Source of the DNA: DAOMFB01 sp963721385
GTDB lineage: Bacteria > Acidobacteriota > Thermoanaerobaculia > UBA5066
Assembly (NCBI GenBank): GCA_963721385.1
Contig: CAVRJB010000019.1
Coordinates: 186,001 to 250,000 of the forward strand
Reading direction: 5' to 3'
DNA length: 64,000 nucleotides
The notes under the pieces were generated by a model. That model ran no database searches, was not told where the DNA came from, and saw only the letters and a program-made list of their open reading frames with translations. A program made the position numbers and the translations under genes. This document shows positions 18,201 through 27,256 of this stretch, piece by piece (position 1 is the first letter of the stretch; every line of letters begins with the position of its first letter).

Positions 18201-20855
18201 CCGGGGAGTAAGTGCTCTGCCGGACGGCGAAGTAGCTTCCCCCGTTCGGGTTCGGAAGGGACTTGATCTGGCGGCTGATCCGCCCGAACCCGTCGTAAAG
18301 ATAGGCCTCGACCGCAGCCGATCCGAGGGCGGGCACCCCGTCGTCATTCGCACATTCATTCGCGGCCCCCCGCTTGGAAAGGACCGTCGCTCCCCGCGAC
18401 GGCGTGCCGGGGTCCCATTTGAAGTAGCAGTAGCTCGTGGCGGCTTCCGTTCCCGGGGGCATGACTCGTCTCAGACGGCCCAGCGCATCGTAGGCATAGC
18501 CAGTCTGGAGATTGTTGGGGTCACGGGAAGCGGTAATCAGCCCTGTCGAAGTATCCCGATCGACGTCGAACGATCGCCACGCGACCCCGGTCCGGATGTT
18601 CGAAAGAACGAGCCCGCCCCGGAAGGTTCGCGTGTTCGTGAAGCTCCCCGTCAGGCTGGTCGTCTCTCCGCGGAACTCTTCACTCCAAGGATTTCCCAAG
18701 GTATCCGGAGTCAGAAAATGATGAAGCGGCCCGGCCCCCGGGTCCCAGGTGTACGTCTGCGTGACGAACGCCGGTCTTGCGGCGTCATACGTTCTGTACG
18801 CGGAGACAATGCAGGGCGCGAGGTCCGTCGTGCAGCTTCCGCTTCTCGAGGTGTCGCTGACGGTCCTCTGCGTGAAGCGCTTGAGAAGCCAGGTATCAGA
18901 CGTTATGAGGGGCGCCCATGTCGTCACAGTCGAGCGGGCTGAGGTGTCGTAAAGGAGGAAGCCCGATTGCGCGGAAACGGTCGCCGTCCCGTATTCGCGC
19001 GCTTGAGAGTTGTAGTCCGTCCACGTCCTCTCCCAGCACGAGTTTGTGCTGCCCGTCAGAGCGGGGCAGCTCCCGTCGGCGTTTCCCGACGGGTCCATCC
19101 CGTAATACGTCGTCGTCTTCTGGAGGCGGACGTTCCCCGACAGACCGTAGCCGTTGACGCTGCCGCCGCTCATGTAGCCGCACGTCTTCACTCCCGCGTC
19201 AGCCTCGTAACAGCTCACCTCCGTCTTCGCCGCCGTTCCGGTCGAAGTCGTCGTCAGGTAGCTTCGTTTCTCCAGCTCGAGACCTCCCTCGAAATACGGA
19301 GCCGTGACGGAAACGTGAAAAAGGTATCGGTCCGCGATCGTCGTCGGCTGTGAAGAGCCGTCCCTGTTGCCGTCCGGCTTCTGAACGACGACGCGGCGCG
19401 TGATCGTCCACTTGTCGATCTGCCCTGTCCCCGGGGGATTCCGGATGAAGAAGTCCATTCGAGAGTACGTCGTGACCGAGTTGAGCTGGCGGTTCTGGCT
19501 CAAGTCGTCGCATCGCGGGTTGACAGTGGGGTCGCATTCAACCCGCGAAATGACGGCGGCCGTCGTGTCGGTGGCGTAGTAGTAGTAGCCCGGACGACCC
19601 CCGGGGGGCAGGTTCGGAAGCAGGCCGCTTGGCGTCGGACTCGTGAGCGGATTCCCTTGATCGGTGCTGTCGATCAGCCAGTAGCCATAGGTGATCTTCC
19701 CGCCAGTCGGCAGCGTGATCTCACGCAGGGCACCATCGTCAATCGAGAACCCGTTCGGCACGGTCGCACTCCAGTAGGTAAGGCCGTACTTGTATCCCGC
19801 GACCGGTATGTCCGAACCCGAAAAGTCGATTCCGCTGAGAAGCGGGACTTGAACTGTCGAAGGATAGTAGGTGTCCGCGGGGCACGTGGAGGGAATGCCA
19901 GAGGCAGTTGTAGTTGTTCCGGCTGAAGTTCGAGGCAATCTTCTGGAATGTCGCGGTCAACGGGGTCCCTTGACCCGCGATCGCGGGAAATGTGACCGAG
20001 GTCAGGGTGGGCCAGCCCACCGCACCCGTCCAGGTCTGACCCCATGAGAACGAAATCGTCGCGTTCGCTCCACCGGTCGGCTTCAAGGTGATGGTGGTGA
20101 ACTTCCAGGACGTGGAATTCTCGTAGTCGACCGTCAGCACCTCGTTGCCGAAACGGTCGACGATCCTCCGGAGCCCATACCGGGTATCGGGGGCGTAGGT
20201 GTACGGATAGTCGGTGAAATCGGGGGAGGATCCGCTGACAGGGGTCGGTCGCAGGTAAGGCTGATCGAAGTACTGGACCGTCCCGTCGGAAAACTCCACT
20301 TTGTAGGAAGTGGCGGCGGTCCTCGTGATTCGTAAGCAAGCTGCCGTCTGTCGTCAGGTAAGGGAGGCCGATCGTCGGGTCCGGACCTCCGGTCCCCGTG
20401 GAGATGGCATGGGTGCCCCCGTCCGGGGAGCGATATGCCCAGGCCCAGGGGTCCATGCCATACCGGACCCTGGCGATGTAGCCGACGTCGAGTGACCATC
20501 CGGCGCCGAGGGTGGGATAGCCGTTGATCAGGGCATGGCCCGGGGTCTGACTCTGCCCCCCCGCGGAACAATACTTGTCGAACGACCAGATTTTCGATGT
20601 GTAGTACGCCTTGAGTTGCCAGCGAAACCCGGCTGACAGAGGGAAATCCGGTCCTATCGGGATGATGACGCCGGGGTCGCCGTTGTGCAGGTTGACGTTG
20701 TCGACGGGGTTTGCGTCGTAAACCTGCTTCGGCTTGAACCCAGGGAGCGTTTCTTCGGGCTGGGATTCGGTGGCCTGAGCGGCGGCCGGGGCCGCCGCGG
20801 AGACGGCGAGGAGCAGGACGACTGCAAGAGGAAATCCGGTTCGGCTTCTCTTCAT
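15236..20855 (-). CDS. giant Rhs/YD-repeat polymorphic toxin with SLH-like insert and nuclease-like C-terminus (several frameshifts)
   Basis: Joining frames gives a secreted protein of about 1,870 aa. It begins with a signal peptide (FPLAVVLLLAVSAAAPAAA). A long N-terminal shell region is followed by YD/Rhs repeats (GYAYDALGRLRRV, TYDLNGQLRSE, YTYDVLGRLLTA). Next comes an insert of two SLH-like segments (ITAGCSATPTDFC, VTAGCSVSPRNYC), then the Rhs core end HATDHLGSTRLT and NRYTYARNNPLRYVDPNG. After the core a variable C-terminal domain of about 120 aa carries HVGQVAGQLEADGYKVVGGG, KGSAYPDITAVGPNG and VRVNTVDT, which I read as a PD-(D/E)XK-like nuclease toxin (inference). Frame breaks lie near 20315, 19900, 17950, 16985 and between 16640 and 16860. 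Both sides of each break match the repeat pattern, so error is likelier than decay. Confidence 0.75.
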
Positions 20856-20878
20856 TTCAACTCTTCTCCCCAGTTGAA
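20856..20878 (-). promoter_or_regulatory. inverted repeat enclosing the ribosome-binding site of the Rhs gene
   Basis: TTCAAC-N11-GTTGAA directly abuts the Rhs ATG. On the transcript the loop contains GGGGAGAAG, the likely Shine-Dalgarno. The six-base stem could present or hide the site. A regulatory role is inference. Confidence 0.4.
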
Positions 20879-20947
20879 CGAATCCCGGGAACTGGTTCCA
20901 CGACGCCTGTTGTCTTATTAGTGCCGCTGCGATAGGTTTTTTCTCCC

Positions 20948-21559
20948 ATGTTCACGAAAAGAACAGGGACGGCACTTGAGTCTTCTCAAGCCGGGGCCGA
21001 ACCCGGGGATGGCGGGGACCGGAAGTTCTCGAGCCGCCGTGTCGCGATGACGGAGTCCCTCTGGGAGCAGCTGAGCGAGGCCGCCCGCCGCGCCGCGATC
21101 CCGGTCGTGGGGGGCGACAAAGCTCGGGACGTCGCTCAGGAGGCCCTCGTCCTGCTCCTGAAAACCCGGCTCGACATCCGGGATCCCATCGCGTTCGTTC
21201 GGCAGACTGCCCGCCTCGTCGCGCTCTCCTTCGTGCGCTCCGACCAGCGGCGCATCTCGCGCGAGCGGGCCTTCTGCGATTCGTGCGCTGCCCGGTCTTC
21301 TCCTCTGTCAGAACCGATCTGCGGCGAGCTGGTCTATCTCAGTCTCGCGGCGGGCGACAGACTTCTGGTCCGGCTCCTCGAAGCCGGACACTCCGTCCGG
21401 GAGATCGCCGAGAGGATGGGGCGGTCGACGTCTGCCGTTCGACGCCGGATCGAGGCGCTGCGCGCTCAGTTCGGCCGCGTCCCCTCGGCGGGGAGCGGGT
21501 CGGGGCGGAGGACCTCACGGACGTCGCGGCCGACCATCTGGAAGAAGCGCTCGGCGTAG
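20948..21559 (+). CDS. sigma-70/ECF-like regulator divergent from the Rhs gene
   Basis: This 203-aa protein has a region-2-like helical part (about 58-105: VAQEALVLLLKTRLDIRDPI, then RQTARLVALSFVR) and a region-4-like helix-turn-helix (about 140-175: LLEAGHSVREIAERMGRSTS). This is the outline of a diverged ECF sigma factor. It is transcribed divergently from the toxin gene across 92 bases, so it may control that gene (inference). Its last ~30 codons overlap the 3' end of the gene on the other strand and are Arg/Ser-rich, so the true stop region may be affected by sequence error. Confidence 0.6.
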   Translation: MFTKRTGTALESSQAGAEPGDGGDRKFSSRRVAMTESLWEQLSEAARRAAIPVVGGDKARDVAQEALVLLLKTRLDIRDPIAFVRQTARLVALSFVRSDQRRISRERAFCDSCAARSSPLSEPICGELVYLSLAAGDRLLVRLLEAGHSVREIAERMGRSTSAVRRRIEALRAQFGRVPSAGSGSGRRTSRTSRPTIWKKRSA

Positions 21560-21801
21560 CTCGCGACGCTGCCGACCCGCGAGTCCTCGAAGATCTTCTC
21601 GACGCGGTGGAGCGGGACGAAGAGCTTCGCGACGCCCAGCTCGGCCTCGCCGCCCGTCCGGTGCTGCCGGGCCCAGTCGTCGAAGAGGGTCACGTCGATG
21701 CCGCGGAGCGTGACGCCCGCCGGCGTGAGCGACACGAGGAGACCCCAGTACTTTTCCTTTGGCTCGACGAGGTGGAGAAGAACGAGGCTTCCAGCGTCCA
21801 T
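21466..21801 (-). CDS. conserved-looking hypothetical protein, 111 aa
   Basis: A small soluble protein (MDAGSLVLLHLVEPKEKYWG) with beta-rich segments LVSLTPAGVTLRGIDVTLF and FVPLHRVEKIFED. It suggests a small barrel that responds to, or binds, a ligand. No family is recognised. It lies 11 bases downstream of the secreted-protein gene on the same strand and probably shares its transcript. It overlaps the 3' end of the sigma-like gene by 94 bases on opposite strands. Confidence 0.6.
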   Translation of the reverse strand: MDAGSLVLLHLVEPKEKYWGLLVSLTPAGVTLRGIDVTLFDDWARQHRTGGEAELGVAKLFVPLHRVEKIFEDSRVGSVASYAERFFQMVGRDVREVLRPDPLPAEGTRPN

Positions 21802-21812
21802 GGGCGGACGGC

Positions 21813-22613
21813 CTAGAAGATGACCGCCGCCACGAAGTACTTGGCCGGCGTGATCTTGCCGTTCAGGATCGCGTCCGCGTCGTCCGGGGACATGTCGAAC
21901 TTGCCGGCATTCTCGCCTCCCGACGTCACGAAGTAGATCTCGAGCCTCTCGATCGGGCGGCCGAGCGCGCGGGACTCCTTCAGGCCGCGCGCGGCGGCGG
22001 CGATGGCGCCGAAGACCTGCTGCTCGGTGTCGGTGATGACCTGCAGACGGACCCCGCGGGGGAGGCTGCTGAGCCGGACACCCCGGAGCCCGACTCCCTC
22101 GAAGGCCTGCAAGAAGGTTCCCGTGGCCTGGAGGTCGAGCGGTGACCCGCCGGCCTCGGACCCTTTATTGAGGAGCGACGCGACCCCCGGCGCCGCGCCC
22201 GGAGCGGCGGCCGGTGCCGCGGACTCGGCCGGCGTCCCCTGTCCGGTCTCGCCCGGCGCCTTCATGATCTTCTTGTTCTGCCTGATGTACTCGGACAGGG
22301 ACGGCTTCTTCTCGCCTGGCGACTCGATCAACTTTCTCTCGGACGTTTCGCTCAGGAGGTAGGCGCCGCCGTAACCTTCCTTGTTGGCCTTGTCGGTCCG
22401 TTCCTCGTCGACGTCCGCCGTGGTGATCGACTGGGGCGCGCCGAGCGGCGTCCGGAAGATGAGGCGATTCCCCTGCACCGTCGGTTTCTCGCGCGCCACG
22501 ATTCTCGCGCCGTCCTTGGTGTAGATGACGTAGTCGGCGGCGGCCGTTCCGGCCACGAGGAGCGCGGCGACGACGGCCGTGAGCAGGACGATGGAGCGGC
22601 GGGCGGAGAACAT
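21813..22613 (-). CDS. exported hypothetical protein, 266 aa
   Basis: It has a signal peptide (SIVLLTAVVAALLVAGTAAA). A short N-terminal beta domain (DYVIYTKDGARIVAREKPTV, residues about 26-75) resembles small SH3-like modules seen in secreted acidobacterial proteins. An Ala/Pro-rich linker follows (about 125-150), then a C-terminal alpha/beta domain. No catalytic motif is seen. It is first in a two-gene unit with the 111-aa protein. It is divergent from aroF across about 70 bases. Confidence 0.65.
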   Translation of the reverse strand: MFSARRSIVLLTAVVAALLVAGTAAADYVIYTKDGARIVAREKPTVQGNRLIFRTPLGAPQSITTADVDEERTDKANKEGYGGAYLLSETSERKLIESPGEKKPSLSEYIRQNKKIMKAPGETGQGTPAESAAPAAAPGAAPGVASLLNKGSEAGGSPLDLQATGTFLQAFEGVGLRGVRLSSLPRGVRLQVITDTEQQVFGAIAAAARGLKESRALGRPIERLEIYFVTSGGENAGKFDMSPDDADAILNGKITPAKYFVAAVIF

Positions 22614-22682
22614 CGGGAACCTCCCCTCGGGCCGTCAGCGGTCCGGACGGCGATGAAGTATAAACGTCGGCTCGGAGGACCC

Positions 22683-23696
22683 GTGCTCATCGTCATGGAC
22701 AGGACCGCGACCGAGGAGGACGTCGGACGCGTCGTCTCGGCCGCCGAGCGGCTCGGGCTGAGGGCTCACCCGATCCCGGGCGCGCAGCGGACCGCCATCG
22801 GCCTGACCGGAAACAAGGGGACGATCGGGCCCGCCGCCTTCGAGAACCTGCCGGGGGTTTTCGAGGTCATCCGGGTCTCGCACCCCTACAAGCTCGTCTC
22901 GCGGGAGTTCCATCCCGAGGATTCGGTCGTCGCGGTCGGGGGGGTCCCTGTGGGCGGGACGGCGCTCACCGTCATCGCAGGGCCGTGCGCCGTCGAGTCG
23001 CGAGAGCAGATGCTCACGGTCGCGCGCGAGGTCCGGCGCCTCGGGGCGCACCTCCTGCGGGGCGGCGCCTTCAAGCCGCGGACGTCCCCCTACTCGTTTC
23101 AGGGGCTGGGCGCGGCGGGGCTGAAGCTCCTTGGCGAGGCGCGCGAGGCGACCGGCCTTCCCGTCGTCACCGAGGTGCTCGACACCGAGAACGTCGACCT
23201 CGTGGCCGAATGGGCGGACTGCCTCCAGATCGGCGCCCGGAACATGCAGAACTTCGAGCTCCTGAAGAAGGTGGGAAAGACCGGCAAGCCGGTTCTTCTG
23301 AAGCGCGGCATGTCGGCGACGCTCGAGGAGTTCCTGCTGGCCGCCGAGTACGTCATGGCCGAGGGGAACCCGAACGTCATCCTCTGCGAACGAGGCGTCC
23401 GGACCTTCTCGGACTTCACGCGCAACACGCTCGACCTGTCGATCGTCCCCGCCGTCGAGCGCCTCTCGCACCTTCCGATCCTCGTCGACCCGTCCCACGG
23501 GACCGGCCGGCGCGACAAGGTGATTCCGATGTCGTGCGCCTCGGTGGCGTCGGGGGCGGACGGGATCGTCGTCGAGGTCCACCACAAGCCCGAAGAGGCG
23601 CTCTCCGACGGGCCGCAGGCGCTCACGCCCGCGCTCTTCGGCGACCTGATGGAGAAGATCCGGCCGATCGCGGCGGCCGTGGGGCGGACGGCGTGA
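22683..23696 (+). CDS. aroF: 3-deoxy-7-phosphoheptulonate (DAHP) synthase, type I-beta
   Basis: It condenses PEP and erythrose-4-phosphate in the first step of the shikimate pathway. An N-terminal ferredoxin-like regulatory domain (IVMDRTATEEDVGRVV, to about residue 70) precedes the TIM barrel: IAGPCAVESREQ, GGAFKPRTSPYSFQGLG, QIGARNMQNFELL, LKRGM, and DPSHGTGRRD with the metal-ligand His. I take GTG at 22683 because GGAGG lies just upstream and MLIVMDR matches the family start; an ATG 30 bases earlier is the alternative. The stop overlaps the carA start as GTGA. Confidence 0.9.
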   Translation: MLIVMDRTATEEDVGRVVSAAERLGLRAHPIPGAQRTAIGLTGNKGTIGPAAFENLPGVFEVIRVSHPYKLVSREFHPEDSVVAVGGVPVGGTALTVIAGPCAVESREQMLTVAREVRRLGAHLLRGGAFKPRTSPYSFQGLGAAGLKLLGEAREATGLPVVTEVLDTENVDLVAEWADCLQIGARNMQNFELLKKVGKTGKPVLLKRGMSATLEEFLLAAEYVMAEGNPNVILCERGVRTFSDFTRNTLDLSIVPAVERLSHLPILVDPSHGTGRRDKVIPMSCASVASGADGIVVEVHHKPEEALSDGPQALTPALFGDLMEKIRPIAAAVGRTA

Positions 23697-24796
23697 CAGC
23701 AGGGCCGACGGCGGTCCTCGTCCTCGAGGACGGACGGCGCTTCCCGGGGCGCGCCGTCGGGGCGAAAGGGACGACGTTCGGCGAGGTCGTCTTCAACACG
23801 GGCATGTCCGGCTATCAGGAGACGCTCACCGACCCTTCCTATCGCGGCCAGATCGTCGTCATGACGGCGTCTCACATCGGGAACTACGGGCTCAACGACA
23901 CCGACGTCGAGTCCGAGAAGATCCAGGTCTCGGGTTTCGCGGCACGGCACTTCCCCGACCGGTTCTCCTCGGCCCGGGGCCTCCGGACGATCGCCGAAGG
24001 ACTGTCGGCGTCGGGGATCGTCGGCCTCGACGGGCTCGACACGCGCGCTCTCGTCCGGCACCTCAGGTCGCGGGGGGTCATGCGGGGCGCCATCTCGACC
24101 GGTCCCCTCGACGACGCGTCCGCCGGGAAGCTCGTGGAGGAGGTCCGGACCCAGCCGACGATGGCGGGCGCGGCCCTCGCCCTCACCGTCGGGACGCGGC
24201 GGGCCTACGCGTGGACCGAGGGTCTGCCGTCAGGTGTCCCGAAGAAACGGATCGCCGCGATCGACTACGGCATCAAGCGGAACATCCTCCGGATGCTCGC
24301 GGCGCGCGGCCTCGCGCCGACGGTCTTCCCGGCCACGGCGACGCCGGCGGAGCTCCTCGCAGGCGGGTTCGACGGCTTCTTCCTCTCGAACGGTCCCGGC
24401 GATCCCGACGCGCTCCCGAGCTGCGTGGCGACGGTGAAGACGCTCGTCGACTCCGGGAAGCCGGTCTTCGGGATCTGCCTCGGGCACCAGCTCCTCGGCC
24501 TCGCCTTCGGCGGAACGACGTACAAGCTGAAGTTCGGCCACCGCGGAGCGAACCACCCGGTGAAGGACCTCGTTTCCGGGCAGGTCGCGATCACGTCGCA
24601 GAACCACGGGTTCGCCGTGTCGGCGGACTCGCTTCCCGCGAACGTCCAGCTGACGCACGTCAACCTGAACGACGGAACGTGCGAGGGCTTCCGAGCCAAG
24701 GACCGGCCCGTCTTCGCGGTCCAGTACCACCCGGAGTCCGCGCCGGGCCCTCACGATTCGGGCGCGCTCTTCGACGAGTTCGCGGGTCTCCTCTAG
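23693..24796 (+). CDS. carA: carbamoyl-phosphate synthase small subunit
   Basis: This 367-aa glutamine amidotransferase subunit supplies ammonia to CarB for arginine and pyrimidine synthesis. The N-terminal CPSase small domain includes VLEDGRRFPG, GYQETLTDPSYRGQIV and ASGIVGLDGLDTRALVRHLR. The C-terminal class I GATase has LSNGPGDP, GICLGHQLLGLA (nucleophile Cys) and QYHPESAPGPHDS (His-Glu). It starts with GTG overlapping the aroF stop, so it is translationally coupled. No carB follows, so the large subunit must lie elsewhere. Confidence 0.93.
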   Translation: MTAGPTAVLVLEDGRRFPGRAVGAKGTTFGEVVFNTGMSGYQETLTDPSYRGQIVVMTASHIGNYGLNDTDVESEKIQVSGFAARHFPDRFSSARGLRTIAEGLSASGIVGLDGLDTRALVRHLRSRGVMRGAISTGPLDDASAGKLVEEVRTQPTMAGAALALTVGTRRAYAWTEGLPSGVPKKRIAAIDYGIKRNILRMLAARGLAPTVFPATATPAELLAGGFDGFFLSNGPGDPDALPSCVATVKTLVDSGKPVFGICLGHQLLGLAFGGTTYKLKFGHRGANHPVKDLVSGQVAITSQNHGFAVSADSLPANVQLTHVNLNDGTCEGFRAKDRPVFAVQYHPESAPGPHDSGALFDEFAGLL

Positions 24797-24808
24797 GTCG
24801 GAGGTCGA

Positions 24809-25018
24809 GTGGACGCGCCCCTCTCGGCACCTCCGCGGCGCCCGTTCTCGCTCTGGAAGGTCTGGGCCGTGATCCTGATCCTCCTCGCCATCGCCTTCGC
24901 CGTTGCCTGGATTCTCGTGAAGGGGAGCGTCCGGCGCGCGGAGGACAGGATGCGGGTCGGCGTCTCCTTGCCGCCCGCGGCCGGCGGGGCCGAGCGGGCC
25001 CGTAAGATCGTGGCGTGA
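24809..25018 (+). CDS. small single-pass membrane protein
   Basis: A 69-aa protein with one transmembrane helix (WKVWAVILILLAIAFAVAWI) and a short basic outside or inside tail. It starts with GTG after a GGAGG-like stretch (GTCGGAGGTCGA). Its stop overlaps the GTG of the permease gene, so the two are coupled and may work together. No family is recognised. Confidence 0.6.
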   Translation: MDAPLSAPPRRPFSLWKVWAVILILLAIAFAVAWILVKGSVRRAEDRMRVGVSLPPAAGGAERARKIVA

Positions 25019-26247
25019 ACGTTCCCGCCTTTCTCGCCCGGCGGTTCCTTTCCGGCCGCAAGGGGGGCCTCCTCGGCACCGTCTCGACGCTGGCGCTCTT
25101 CGGCGTGGCCCTCGGCGCGGCGGCGCTCGTCGTGGCGATGGGCTTGATGTCGGGCTACCGGCACGATCTCGCGCAGAAGCTCGCCGGCACGAACGCCGAG
25201 GTCCTGCTCATGGTCGATCCGGCGCGCGACGTGGAGCCGCTTCGGGCGCAGCTTTCCGCGCTCCCGGGCGTCACGGGCGTCGCCCGGACCGCGTTCGCGC
25301 CGGCCCTCGTCCTCTCCGCGGCGGCGCCGCGCGGCACCGACGCCCTCGTCAAGGCGCTCGACCTTCCGGACGGAGCGGGGACGACGCCGCTCCTCTCTCG
25401 CGTGCCGGACCTCGTCCGGCGCCTCGGGACCCGGGGTCCGGACGGACGGCCCGCGGTCCTGCTCGGAGCGGGGCTCGCGAAGCGGCTCGGCGTCGCCGAG
25501 GGCTCGGCCGCCGTCCTCGAGACCTCGTCGCTCAGCCTCTCCCGTGGCCTCTCGCCTCCGCGGCGGACTCCGGTGACGGTGGCGGCCGTCGTCGAGACCG
25601 GCTTCTCCGAGGTGGACGACAACTGGGCGGTCCTCTCGCTCGCAGAGTTCGAGCGGCTCGCGCCGCCGGACGCGCGGGGCGGGATCTGGGAGCTGAAGCT
25701 CGCGGTGCCGACCGAGTCGGACCGGACCGTGAAGTCCTCGCGCGACCTCCTCGGCTCCTCGGCCACGGTCCTCGACTGGAAGGCGATGAACCGGGACCTC
25801 TTCGAGGCGCTCGCGATCCAGCAGACGCTCCTCTTCGTCGTCCTGACGCTGATCGTGGCGGTGGCGGCGGGGACCGTCGTCTCGTCGCTCGTCGTCCTCC
25901 TCGCGGAAAAGACCCGCGACGTCGGCGTCCTCGCGGCTCTCGGCGCGGCGCCCCGGGTCGTCCACCGGACTTTCCGGCTTGCGGGCCTCCTCCTCGGAGG
26001 CGCGGGGCTCCTCCTTGGCATCGGCTTCGGCGTCGCCGTCTGCGCCGTCCTCACGGCATTCCGGCTCGTCCGCTTCCCGCCGGAGATCGCGAAGATCTAC
26101 TACCTCTCGTGGATGCCGTTCCGGCCCGAGCCGCTGCACATCCTCGCGGTCTTCGTGGTCGGGATGCTCCTCGTCCTCCTCGCCTCGCACCTCCCGGCGC
26201 GCCGCGCGGCAAAGCTCGACGCCGCCGAAGCGCTGCGCTACGAATAG
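25015..26247 (+). CDS. LolC/LolE-family ABC transporter permease
   Basis: This 410-aa protein has the FtsX/LolCE layout: an N-terminal helix (LFGVALGAAALVVAMGLMSG), a large periplasmic domain (about 45-265), three C-terminal helices (LLFVVLTLIVAVAAGTVVSS onwards), and the end signature HLPARRAAKLDAAEALRYE. The conserved EKTRDVGVLAALGA cytoplasmic loop fits MacB/LolC permeases that contact the ATPase. Lipoprotein release to the outer membrane is the likely role. No LolD ATPase gene is adjacent. The GTG start overlaps the preceding stop. Confidence 0.85.
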   Translation: MNVPAFLARRFLSGRKGGLLGTVSTLALFGVALGAAALVVAMGLMSGYRHDLAQKLAGTNAEVLLMVDPARDVEPLRAQLSALPGVTGVARTAFAPALVLSAAAPRGTDALVKALDLPDGAGTTPLLSRVPDLVRRLGTRGPDGRPAVLLGAGLAKRLGVAEGSAAVLETSSLSLSRGLSPPRRTPVTVAAVVETGFSEVDDNWAVLSLAEFERLAPPDARGGIWELKLAVPTESDRTVKSSRDLLGSSATVLDWKAMNRDLFEALAIQQTLLFVVLTLIVAVAAGTVVSSLVVLLAEKTRDVGVLAALGAAPRVVHRTFRLAGLLLGGAGLLLGIGFGVAVCAVLTAFRLVRFPPEIAKIYYLSWMPFRPEPLHILAVFVVGMLLVLLASHLPARRAAKLDAAEALRYE

Positions 26248-26284
26248 GCATGGCGCCGCGCGCCGGGGCGTAGACTTTCGCCCG

Positions 26285-27230
26285 ATGAGCGCGGCTCCCT
26301 CCGGCGTCGTGTCGCCAGTCTTTCCCGACTTCCTTCGCTCGCCGACCGTCGACAAGGTCGCGCTCGAGGAGCGGGCAGCGACGCTCGGGAAGCGGTCGAT
26401 CAAGAAGGCGACGAAAGTGGAGGGGATCAGGCTCGCAATCTCGATGTGCGACCTGACGACGCTCGAGGGGAAGGACTCGCCGGGCAAGGTCCGCCAGATG
26501 TGCGCCAAGGCGGTCCGTCCGGACCCGGAGGACCCGTCGGTCCCCGCCGTGGCGGCCGTCTGCGTCTATCCGGACCTCGTCGAGGACGGCGAAGAGCGCG
26601 CTCGCGGGGTCGGGGGTCAAGGTCGCAAGCGTCTCGACGGCGTTCCCGTCCGGGCGCTCCCCGCTCGCGGTGAAGCTCTCCGACGTCCGTCGCGCCGTGG
26701 CGGCGGGGGCAGACGAAATCGACATGGTCATCGACCGCGGGGCGTTCCTCGCGGGGGACTTCCGGAAGGTGTTCGACGAGATCGTGGCGACGAAAGACGC
26801 CTGCCTCCGCCCGGACGGGAGCGCCGCGCGCCTCAAAGTCATCCTCGAGACGGGCGAGCTCGAGACGTACGACAACGTACGACGCGCCTCCGACCTCGCC
26901 ATCGCGGCGGGCGCCGACTTCATCAAGACGTCGACAGGCAAGGTGCAGCCCGCGGCGACGCCGGCCGTGACGCTCTGCATGCTGGAAGCGATCCGCGACC
27001 ACTGGCTCGCGACGGGCGTGAAGATCGGGATGAAGCCGGCCGGCGGCATTAGGACGTCGAAGCAGGCGCTTCACTACCTCGTCCTCGTCAAGGAGACGCT
27101 CGGCGCCGGGTGGCTGACGCCCGACCTCTTCCGCTTCGGGGCTTCGAGCCTCGTCAACGACCTCCTCATGCAGCTGAAGAAGGAAGAGACGGGGCGGTAT
27201 CGCTCGGAAGAAGAGTTCACGAAGGATTGA
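26285..27230 (+). CDS. deoC: deoxyribose-phosphate aldolase, one frameshift
   Basis: It cleaves 2-deoxyribose-5-phosphate to glyceraldehyde-3-phosphate and acetaldehyde. Class I aldolase motifs are present: VAAVCVYPDLV, DEIDMVIDRGAFLAGD, LKVILETGEL, and the Schiff-base Lys in DFIKTSTGK, then IGMKPAGGIRT. A frame change near 26584 is explained by one extra G: removing it gives VETAKSALAGSGVKVASVST. This is very probably a sequence error, since both halves are otherwise well kept. The next gene is an ALDH that could oxidise the acetaldehyde product. Confidence 0.88.
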
Positions 27231-27256
27231 AATGGCCGAAGAGAGGATTGCTTCGA

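Noticed and set aside
20026..20050. Another copy of the RAYT end motif
   Set aside because: Only a partial match (AGGTCTGACCCC) inside Rhs coding sequence, without a paired end.
24793..26508. 571-residue minus-strand frame
   Set aside because: It is antisense to the permease and deoC genes and consists of charged low-complexity sequence typical of high-GC shadow frames.
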